NCBI GenBank assembly: GCA_030704615.1
Contig: CM060734.1
Location: 62,204,042 to 62,268,041, forward strand
From: Takakia lepidozioides
Taxonomy: Eukaryota; Streptophyta; Takakiopsida; Takakiales; Takakiaceae
DNA: 64,000 nucleotides
Direction of reading: 5' to 3'
Made by a program: the position numbers and the translations under genes. This document shows positions 23,301 to 32,220 of this stretch, one piece after another (the first letter of the stretch is position 1; every line of letters begins with the position of its first letter). The notes below the pieces were generated by a model. That model had not been told where the DNA came from. It searched no databases and saw nothing but the letters and a program-made list of their open reading frames with translations.

Positions 23301-23450
23301 CCAATGTGGGTGCATTGAGGATGCAAAGCAAGGAACTTATGTGTACTCTGTTTATGTACTGGGTGTGGCAGGGAGGCTTTGGAGATTGCGAATGGGTGAT
23401 GCCTGGTAGGTGAACCTCATGTGTATTCTGATGCCTGTGCCAGTCTTTGA
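20330..23450 (+). pseudogene. Dead copy of the OSB-PPR locus (copy 2)
   Basis: The copy starts with the OSB PDF leader (LPDYGHK-like near 20360; damaged DEEK...NGDKK-like near 20620). It continues with the PPR start (VKILCAAGRLTEALQTLNQG at 20922) and PLS motifs scattered over all three plus frames (21226-21591, 21674-21874, 22250-22477, 22679-22984, 23014-23409). Many stops and frameshifts interrupt it. A second OSB piece with Ala/Gln-rich residues (22560-22720) is embedded in the PPR array, and fragments of the E+ region (KEPGPCCIEI, EIHAELRRLSG) appear early, at about 22080-22210. The copy has been shuffled as well as mutated. No DYW end is present. Confidence 0.85.
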
Positions 23451-23553
23451 GCACTGAAAAAGTGCAGATGTAAGCTTATACGTTCTGATGTGAGGTTCTC
23501 TGGTTTTACGACAAGAACAAAACAATTATGAGCAGGAAGTGAAGGGCCATCTC

Positions 23554-23862
23554 CTATTGGAATTCCTCAATCAACATAGCGGGGCCTGAATCAAACATCA
23601 ATGGACTAGGCCTTTCGTCTTCACTAGGTGTTGCTGCTAAAAAAATAATTGATTGTGACAGGGTCCCTAATCGAATGATGCTTCCAGGTACAGGTGAAGC
23701 AGAGGAATATAACATACTGTTATATTTCACTTTGCACCTAACTTCCCAACAAAGCAGTTTAGCATCAACCTCGGTCCTGAGAGAGAAAGCCACAGTTCTA
23801 TAGAATAGCGTGATTAATTTTAAAGTTGCACTCTTAGGGTTTAATTTTCCTAAAAAACCCAC
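23554..23862 (-). pseudogene. Unidentified frame, divergent partner of the 23922 frame
   Basis: 102 residues with protein-like composition (TEVDAKLLCWEVRCKVKYNS, then SIIFLAATPSEDERPSPLMF). It starts 59 bp from the start of the plus-strand frame at 23922, with a CT-rich tract between. The surrounding DNA is AT-rich, unlike the flanking PPR copies. I do not recognise the family. It could be a fragment of a foreign (viral or mobile) gene or an accidental frame. Confidence 0.3.
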
Positions 23863-23921
23863 CGATGTATACTTTCATCTCTCTCTCTCTCTCTCTCTCC
23901 GCACCATACATACAAACAACC

Positions 23922-24650
23922 ATGTCAACGTCGGAAATAGCCGACACAATAGACATTGTAGCGGACCAACAAATCCAGGAAATAACCCACCAAGACAAAA
24001 CAAACGTGATATACGACAATTTCAAGTCCAATGACCATCATGCCCTAAAGGTGGGGAACACATGGAAGCGCCTGCCCTACAGTATAAACTTCCATAGCGC
24101 CTTGTGGAACATCCCTTCGGACTGTGAATAAATAGCAATCTTTGTAGGTATTGCAAAATCCCCCTACCTTGGCAAAACCGGGAACTACAGATTTGTGACT
24201 CTTGCCAAAGAACTGAAAGACGCAAAATTCACAATATTGATAGAAGACAGCCATTTCTTGTTCGACTACGCAAATACAATACAGAATGGTTCGATAATTG
24301 AAGGAGGAGAGGCGAGGACATGACGTGGATGGGTGGAAACAACATGAGCTTCACGAAAAAGCTCCTAAAAACTAACGCAAACAACTCTGGCTCAACGTCC
24401 GGTAACAACAAACAACTACGAGATATACAATACAATAGAAGTCCTTAATGAAAATGGCCAAAATATGGATGGAGAATCCGTACATTCAGGGGATCTCGTT
24501 GCAGTCAAGTGTAACATCCGATATTGGATGAATTGCCGTCACAAGAAACGCGGGCTTTCATTCCAACTAAAAGGGGTCAAACTATTGGCCAAAGCACGAG
24601 AGGAGACAAAGTCAAAAGACAACAACTGGAGCAAAAGCATAGCTTGGTAG
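23922..24650 (+). pseudogene. Unidentified decayed gene with foreign-looking codon use
   Basis: From ATG at 23922 the frame is open to a TAA at 24129, continues in the same frame past that stop to 24320, then resumes in shifted frames to TAG at 24648. Codons are AT-rich (aca, ata, aaa, aac). Features are a charged acidic N-terminus, LPYSINFHSALWNIP, a Lys/Gly-rich middle with FVGIAKSPYLGKTGNYRFV, and a C-terminal segment GDLVAVKCNIRYW with FQLKGVKLL. The last resembles the style of virus or mobile-element DNA-binding proteins, but I cannot name a family. At least one stop and two frameshifts make it dead. Confidence 0.4.
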
Positions 24651-24928
24651 AGCTTAAATTAGACACATCTAAACGTCCCATGTAAGGGCCACCATATTTT
24701 ATAAAGACCATCCTCCTCCTCTTAAAAAAATCTATATTTTGTCCTAATGCATCCTCACAGCGGATAATAAAAAAATATTGATTTACCATAGTCCAAATCT
24801 ACTTGTTGTACCAAGACGACCCATGGAAAACCCCTGCAAACCGCCCCCCCCCACCCCCACCAATCGGAACTGCGTGACCGACATGATCCTCAAGTATGGC
24901 CCATCCGTCTGGACGTCCTTATCAGAAG

Positions 24929-24964
24929 TCGTCGCTAGTAGTGCGGAGCAACGCGAAGCCCTAG
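24929..24964. repeat. 36-bp perfect direct repeat, left copy
   Basis: Identical to 29226-29261 (core 'gctagtagtgcggagcaacg'). The two copies bracket 4.3 kb containing the third OSB-PPR copy. Confidence 0.9.
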
Positions 24965-26050
24965 TTCTAGTGGTGACCGAAGGTCGAGAGATAGTTTAGC
25001 GTGGAGCGTGAATAGGGTGCCATAGTGCCACGTCATCATCAACACGCCATCGTCGTCGTCAGCCACGTCATCGTCGTCATTTTACTTTGAGCTGCCCATT
25101 TGCCTGAAGTAATTCCCTCAACCTGTCGGAGCACTTGGGGCGTAGGTATGTATGTCTTCCTCTTAACAAACTACATTTCTAGCACAAGAACCTGAAAGAG
25201 AGTCGTGTATAGACCTGCTGAAATTTCTTTATGATCTAGGGACAGAGACTGCAGACGAATCTTCTCACATTTGTTTGACATTCAATCAATCTATTCTATC
25301 ACTTTGATTCCGGACCATCTCTTTTCCCGGTCTCTCTTCGCATAGGCTTCAGGCCACCCCCTTGGCACAGGTAATGGAGAATGTTGAGATGCAACTAGTT
25401 TTGTTTACATCGTTTCTATTGAAATGCCATCATTACTGAATAGGTCTGGCGACCATTGGCGTGCAATCACCTGTTGAGTCGTTGGCTAGAGATATGATCC
25501 TTGATGGCAGCTTTCCTGATATATAATTAAAGATCTTAGTACTCGTTTCCTCGGCCTAGGGTAAGCTCTCTTGAATTAATTCATTAGTAACGGAGGTTGG
25601 AGTTTTTGATGCAAATACGATTCATGGTGGTTCATGTTCCCGAGGGCAGTTCGCATCGGTCCCCACCGACTTTTACAAGGTACAGTAATGTTTTACACTG
25701 ATGTCAGACATATAGTGTGTGTGTGTTCTGTCTGTGAGTTGGAAGGCTTTTCAACCAATAGCACCTAATTCGAGGTAGATATATGTTTGTGAGAATTTGC
25801 AGGTCCTTTGATTGTCCCCTTCACCTGCAAAGTGGCCAATGATCGGTTGTCCCAATATGTGTAGTTAAATCTCTGTCTGTATCATTGTCCCCCCCCATGA
25901 CTGCATCATTCTCAGCAGCATTTGCTTGAGCTTCCCTACCCTTCAGTATACAATCTGAAAAGGAGGTCCTTGTGGAGCATCTCGAGACAGGTGTTCTTGG
26001 CAGATCCAGACCTTGAAGTGGAGCCAAATGAATCAGTCTATATATTTCAG
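24965..26050. other. No gene recognised
   Basis: Holds a GTC/GTCGTC-rich patch (25030-25080) and a GT run near 25718. No conserved frame. It may be leader or intron material of a lost gene. Confidence 0.4.
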
Positions 26051-26052
26051 CT

Positions 26053-26200
26053 CTAAGAAGCACCCATAAGAAGCACCCGACGTCCAAATGAATACGTGTT
26101 GAGGAAAGTGAACAATTTGCTCAGTGAGTTTTTAAGCCGGTGTCCCTCATCCACTATCAGGACTTCCCAGGGCATTGCTTGAAGTTGGCTAGAAGGTGGA
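26053..26200 (-). pseudogene. Fragment of a CHD/CHR4-like SNF2 ATPase (motif II)
   Basis: The minus strand reads PWEVLIVDEGHRLKNSLSKL and then FTFLNTYSFGRRVLLMG. This matches the DEGH motif and following helix of CHD-type remodellers (usually HRVLLTGTPLQNN), but it stops directly after. It is distinct from the CHR24-like pieces elsewhere in the window, and is inserted in the leader of the third OSB-PPR copy. Confidence 0.7.
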
Positions 26201-26399
26201 TGCCTGTTGATGGGTGGAAACAACACCAAGGTGTATGCCAAGGTGGATGCCTGTTGGATTACAGAGAGTAGCAGATGCAATTGAGCATAGGAACTAGTGT
26301 GATAAGTTGAGTTGGGTGTTTCCTAGAACAAATCTAGGCTGTCATTGTCAGCTGATAGTAGCAAGGCAAGGATGTATGTATGATTTGTGCAGAGGCATG

Positions 26400-28810
26400 G
26401 ATAGCTGAAGGAGCAGGGATAGTGTGTGGGTGGACAGATTCATCCAAGAGGGCCGGACTTCAAGCTCCACATGACCTATGATTCCATGTGGATCAATAGC
26501 TACAATAAACCTGCATGGGTAGATGGTCAACTAAAGGCAGCAGCTGCAGCGGCACAGTTGATAGAATCAGGCACCTCAACCATGACCACAGCTTCTGAAA
26601 GAGGATCAAGAGAGGGAGTCCACAATGCCTCTTCTGGCACTTCTGGGCATGTTTGTGCTGAAGGCAGACTGACAGATCGGGCACTGCTAGTCCAGGCATT
26701 CTTCAACACATTTCAACTTGTTTTTCGCTCTTATCATAATAGCAGATGCATTTGAGCATAGAAACTAGTGTGGTAAGTTGAGTTGGGTGTTTCATGGTCG
26801 GTCAAATCCTCCATGAGTCATGTCACAAGGTCAAGGACAATGTGGTGAGGGCACCTTCTTCTTCGACCTATTTCACCCTGTTTTTCCATCTCATCAAGCA
26901 CCTCAACCATGACCACAGCTTCTGGAAGAGGATCAAGAGATGGAGTCCACAATGCCTCTTCTGGCACTTCTGGGCATGTGAAGATGCTTTGTGAGGTAGG
27001 CAGACTGAAAGAGGAGACTTTAAACCAAGGAGGCATTTCAGCAGATCCCTATACGTATGTCTGTCTCTTACATAAGTACATGAAGATGAAAGGCCTTGAA
27101 GCTGGAAAGCAGGTGCACACTCACATTATCCAAAGTGGATTTAGCCAAATGTTTTTCTCCTCAACACCCTTGTCAACATGTATGTCAAGTGCGGGAGCAT
27201 CATGGATGCTCACTAAGTGTTCAACAGAATGCCTCAACCATCTTTGATCACATGGAATGTAATGTTGGCAGGATTTACCAAGGTGTGGTATGAATGCTTT
27301 GGAGACCTATGAGCAAATGATGCACGAACGTTCCTTTGCGTTTGCAATGCGTGTACAAGCCTGGGAGCCCTGGAAAAGGGGAAAGAGGTCCATGATGAGA
27401 TCATCAAAGCTGGAATTGTACCAGATGACATTCTGAACACTGCCCTGGTGGACATGTATGCCAAATGTGGGTGCATTAAGGATGCAAAGGCAGTTTTGAA
27501 CAATATGCAGGCTGAACAAGATGTGGTGTCGTGGAGCGCGATGCTTGCAGGGTATGCACAGCAGGGAGGCTTTGGAGACCTATGAGCAAATGATGGGGGA
27601 AGGGATGAAGCCCAACCACATCACGTTCCTTTGCGTTTGCAATGTGTGTGCAAGCCTGGGAGCCCTGGAAAGGGGCAAAGAGGTCCATGATGACATCGTC
27701 AAAGCTGGAATTCTACCAGATGTCATTCTAAACACTACCCTGGTGGACATGTATGCCAAATGTGGGTGCATTGAGGATGCAAAGGCAGTTTTGAAAGTTC
27801 AACAATATGCAGGCTGAACGAGATGTGGTGTCGTGGAGCACGATGCTTGCAGGGTATGCTTGCAGGGACGTGAGGTGGAGGCTTTGGAGACCTATGAGCA
27901 AATGATGGGGGGAGGGGTGAAGCCCAACCACATCACGTTTGTGTGTGTTTGCAATGCATGCGCAAGCCTGGCAGCTCTGGAAAAGGGCAAAGAGGCCCAT
28001 GGCGACATTGTCAGGGCTGGAATTGTACCCGATATCATTCTGAACAATGCCCTCATGGACATGTATGCCAAATGTGGGAGCATTGAGGATGCGAAGGCAG
28101 TGTTCAACAATATGGCTGAATGAAATGTGGTGTTGTGGACCGCAATGCTTGCAGGGTATGCACAGCAGGAGCGCGAGACGGAGGCTTTGGAGACCTATGA
28201 GCAAATGATGATGGAAGGGGTGAAGTCCGACCATATCACATCTGTGGGTTTGCAAGCCTGGCAGCCCTGGAAAAGGGCAAAGAGGTGCAAGGTGACATCG
28301 TCAAAACTGGAATTGTACCAGATGTCATTGTGAACACTACCCTGGTGGACATGTATGCCAAATGTGGATGCATTAAGGATGCAAAGGGAGTTTTCAACAC
28401 TATGGCTGAACGAGATGTGGTGTCATTGAAGATGATGCTTGCAGGGTATCCACAGTAAGAATGGCTTGAAGCTGGACAGTATCACCTTTATATGTGTTCT
28501 CTCTGCATGCAGCCACACTGGCCTACTAAATGAAGGAAGACGCTACTTCGATTCCCTGAATCAACATCATGGTGTGACCCTGCCAGTAAAGCACTTTGGC
28601 TGCATAGTGGACCTTCTGGACGTGCGGGACAACTACATGAGGCAAGGTACCTGATTAATAAAATGCGAATCAATCCATATGTTGTGGTGTGGAAGGCCTT
28701 GCTTGGTGCTTGCAGAATCCATGGCAATGTGGAGATGGCTGAATGTGTGGCAACATCTATCCTCAAGTGGGATGAACAGGATGCCGCGACTTATGTGTTG
28801 CTATAATTCG
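26400..28810 (+). pseudogene. Dead copy of the OSB-PPR locus (copy 3)
   Basis: Starts with an OSB PDF motif (RGPDFKLHMTYDSMWI, KPAWVDGQLKAA) reading directly into TSTMTTASERGSREGVHN, the same junction as at 10780. The PPR start is then repeated (26909 onward) and PLS modules follow in shifting frames (27234-27503, 27521-27817, 27833-28123, 28127-28440). P2/L2/S2-like and E-domain remnants follow to about 28800 (ITFICVLSACSHTG, MAECVATSILKWDEQDAATY). Stops, frameshifts and short deletions are many, and no DYW domain remains. The E segment keeps the intact 'ctcaagtgggatg' that is shortened by 2 nt in the 10.6-13.6 kb gene. Confidence 0.85.
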
Positions 28811-29225
28811 GGGTTTGGCTGGTGGAGCTTCTCCAAGATGGAAGTGAATACGAATTTTAATGAGCTTGATGAGAGGGGCAGTCCTATGCACAAGTTTGTT
28901 CAGCATCTTAAATTTAGACATGTTTGTTTGTTTCTCGTGGTGTGGCTTTGGATGGAGCCCTTGACGAACTTACATGAATATTGTCAAAAGCTAGCCTTAA
29001 CCCACCAAGATCCAATCCCACGGTGGATGCTTGAAAGTTCATATAGTGAATGTAAGGGTATTTGGGTATGTTGTTATTGATTGATGCAGCTTGTGAAAAT
29101 TGAACATTGAAATGCAGATCCGCCATTTTTCTTCCAAAAAAAACAAAACACGGGATCTCCGCATGTAACACAGTGGGGGATGACCCACCCCTTTTTTGTT
29201 AAAAAATGAACTTAGTTCTTAGAAT
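28811..29225. other. No gene recognised
   Basis: Sequence between the end of the third PPR copy and the right 36-bp repeat. No conserved frame is seen. Confidence 0.4.
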
Positions 29226-29261
29226 TCGTCGCTAGTAGTGCGGAGCAACGCGAAGCCCTAG
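29226..29261. repeat. 36-bp perfect direct repeat, right copy
   Basis: Partner of 24929-24964. Confidence 0.9.
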
Positions 29262-29308
29262 CTTATCCTTAAACTTGCATCCGAATGAGTAAAAATCTCA
29301 ACCCTTTC

Positions 29309-29491
29309 AACCAACATGTAGCCAAGTGGTAAGGGCATATACCCTCTTGCGAGTGGTTGTGGGTGCAAACCACCCTGTTGGTTGTTACAAAGGTGTCCAC
29401 CTTCCTACCGGAAGGTCTAGGCAAGCCCTTCTAGGCAAGTGACACCATAAGTTACGCTTGCTTCGGCAAGGAGTCGACCTTTTTTTTTTCC
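29309..29491 (+). mobile_element. tRNA-derived SINE with 10-bp target-site duplication
   Basis: The head has a box-A-like TAGCCAAGTGGTAAGGGC (29329) and a box-B-like GGGTGCAAACCAC about 40 bp downstream. A tRNA-unrelated body follows and ends in a T run (29479-29489). The direct repeat CAACCCTTTC flanks it at 29299-29308 and 29492-29501. Length about 180 bp fits plant SINEs ending in poly(T). Confidence 0.8.
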
Positions 29492-29832
29492 CAACCCTTT
29501 CCATCCTTTTGATGATTGTGCCCTCACAGCCAAAGGAGGACTAGTAAGTATATCTTCCTCTCATTATTCACATAATTATCCCTTGGTTGGGTGTAATTTT
29601 ATTTATAGTAATTCAACCAACAGGACAGACCAAAAGCTTCGGATTTGGGATGTTGGACAGTTCCTGGACGCAAGAGAGAAAGACCTCAATTTTCTTGAAG
29701 GGGATTTTCAGGAGAGTTTTTTTTGGCTTGTTTGAGATTGGTAGCTCAAGTAGTTACTGAGAACACTGGGAGTCACACCAGCGATAGAGACCTGCGTCGG
29801 TGGACCAACACTGGCAGTATCGCTTATTGTGA

Positions 29833-30340
29833 GGGAGTCAAGTGGCATAATTACTGTTGCCAAACTTCCTGATGGTGGTGCCAATATAAAGAAGAAGATT
29901 GAGAAGCTAAGGGCAGAGCTCATTCAGGAGGAACTTCTTGCTGCCAGCAAAGAGAACACCGGAGTCCACATGAAGTCAAGGCCCTCTGCTCCAACTCCGC
30001 TGGTCGATCTATCATCCCCTAACTCTGTGGTGAACACAATGTCAGGCTCAGCTCTGTCTAAGCCAAAGACACTCAGCTCATCATAAAACCCAGCTGTGGC
30101 CCCCTCCTCAGCAACAGTGGATATCATGGATCAAATAGAACTGGTCAGCAGGTCAGAAGCTCATATTTGCCATCATCTGATGAGCCAACTTGGAACCTTT
30201 TGAGCGATTCTCCATCCTCCAGCAAGGAGACAGCAAGAACTCAATCTGTTACGGGAAATGGATATATTGAAGACATGTCCGATGTACTTAGCAAACTCAG
30301 CATGGGTCAATTGTGAAGTTGCTATTACTGTAATTTTTCA
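29833..30340 (+). pseudogene. Last exon of the CHR24-like gene, copy C (inverted relative to copy B)
   Basis: Reads ITVAKLPDGGANIKKKIEKL, then the region ending VDLSSPNSV and a stop at 30084-30086, followed by 3' UTR-like sequence. It matches the end of plant CHR24 (R-L-P-D-G-G-A-K-I). It pairs in inverted orientation with 40650-41103. Homology begins exactly at the exon boundary of copy B; the intron is absent here. It has 16 nt ('gtgaacacaatgtcag') that copy B lacks. Confidence 0.75.
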
Positions 30341-30640
30341 TTAGATGAATTTTGCACCTCAAGCTTAAAGGAGGTCAGCCCAAGCATAATTGTTCTATGA
30401 GTTTGCTGAAAATATCATGCCATGGCTGACCATCCAAAGTGTGACGAAGGTTGCAGCACAGTGCTACAATCATGTGGTGGTATATCTCAAATAGGCAGCC
30501 AATCTGTAGTATGGCAAGCTATGTTTTGGTTGTGATGATATAACATTGCAGCACAAGCCATTGGTGTTATGGATTCTCCTCAGATGGGCTCTCACATGAA
30601 TGCATGTGACTGATTTTACTTCACTGACATTTTCAATTTG
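29833..30640. repeat. Inverted repeat arm, left (partner 40310-41103)
   Basis: The whole block from the KLPDGG exon to 'caatttgagagtttgagag' is present in reverse complement at 40310-41103. The two arms flank about 9.7 kb containing PUS5 and mL54. Confidence 0.85.
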
Positions 30641-30652
30641 AGAGTTTGAGAG

Positions 30653-31771
30653 ATTGTACTCATAAGACGTTGTTTGCCGTAGCCTTGTGGCCATTGACCC
30701 CGCGCCCAGTTTGAGCGGGAACAAAAGGGACAGAACCTACCTCTGTCAGGGGCTGACGTTGGTAGTAAGACTTACCTCCATATAAAGAATTAATCCGGGT
30801 TTTCCAGATATCCTCTAGAAATCCCTTCACACAAGCATCAATCTGCTGTGTGTGATTTGCCCAAAAACGAGGCCTCAAGAGGGCCTGGGCTTTTGGCTCA
30901 GCCTCGAGACTTTCAAAGTTGGTAAACAGGGGTACAGGCACAATTCCCTTAATAGATTTGAAGAGAGCGTCTCTTTGGTGAGAGAACCCCGGACAGTGTA
31001 TCAGAAAATGAATACTGTCTTCAGATTGCCCACACAACGGGCAATTGCACTCTCCCTTTCCTCTCTGCTTCTGTTTGCTGTTCAAAGGTAGGCTTCCTGC
31101 CCTGCGTTTAAATTTCAGTCTAGTGCCGAGAGTGGGTAGACCCTTGAGGTCATCCAAGATGTCCTCCCCCGCGTCACAGACTGGAAACAAGTTCAGGGAA
31201 GTTTTCTGCCTAACTTCATTTTCATCAGACAATCTCATGGCAACAGACATGGCTGAGGACACTACAGCCTCTAAGTCAGATTTATCCAGCAGGGTCAAGA
31301 CTTGCGGATCCAGGTCCAGGTCCTTGAGGATCTCTTCTACTCTCTTCTGCCAGGACTTAGCCTGTTTGACAGGGCGGTCCTGTTTCCAAGATATAGAGTC
31401 GATTAACTTAGGATATCTGGTGTTGGGCATATGTTGCAGCTGACCCCACCATCTGACCTTGAATTCATCTCGTCGGGAGCTTAAGGACGGAATGCCAAAC
31501 TCACCCCGAACAGCCACATTGGCTGTTTTGGAGCATGCTGACATACACTCCTTAAGCACCCCCACTTGAATGGATTCTAGAGACTTAGCCTGGTTGGAGT
31601 TATCAACCAATATAGCAGATCCGTACTCCAAGGCAGGTCTAATAACGCGACAAAGCATGGTTTTCTTGACCTCAGAGTTGACCCCTCTGCAGTGGAAAAA
31701 TTTAGTGAGCCCCAGAGCTTTGCCCTTGCCAGTTTGAACAACTTTCCGGATATGTGCATCCCAATTACAAT
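30653..31771 (-). mobile_element. 5'-truncated LINE (C-terminal RT/zinc-finger region) with 13-bp TSD
   Basis: A minus-strand open frame (about 370 residues) holds the post-RT part of a LINE ORF2: GLTKFFHCRGVNSEVKKTML (thumb-like), WWGQLQHMP and a CCHC-type end, CPLCGQSEDSIHFLIHCPGF. The stop TGA is followed only by GTACAAT before the flank. GAGAGTTTGAGAG flanks both sides (30640-30652 and 31772-31784), a target-site duplication. The frame is intact over its remaining length, suggesting a recent insertion into copy C of the SNF2 segment. Confidence 0.8.
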
Positions 31772-31784
31772 GAGAGTTTGAGAG

Positions 31785-32220
31785 AGAGAGAGTGAGAGAG
31801 AGACCCGCCACCATATCCCCTGGTAATAAGGCAGTCCCTGAAAGAGCGAGTGAAGGGACTGCATTGCATACCACCAACTCTTTTCTATAAAAAACCTCTT
31901 CTCTACATACTATCTGGTCGAGTGAGGTGTGATCTTCTCCTTCTCACTGCCATTGACCTCAGTACATTCTCTCTGATGTGTCCAATTTCAAATCTACCAT
32001 GAAAGCATTTTAAGAGAAACTTCAGTAGAAAGTTTATTTTTAGAGAGTTGGTGCGTCTATGGAGCCAACTTGAAGCCGACGCTCTGGTTCGTCAGAAGAA
32101 GAAGGAAACCCAGCACAGCGAGCCATCCACTCGGTTGTGTTGCAGGAGGTTTCTCACTTGTGATTTCGCATTGTGTTGATTTGACGTGAACGAGGCTCCG
32201 AACCTTCACGCACAACACAC
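31785..32220 (+). other. Upstream region and leader of PUS5
   Basis: GA-rich microsatellite next to the LINE TSD, then non-coding sequence up to the PUS5 ATG. No clear TATA box at a typical distance. Confidence 0.4.
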
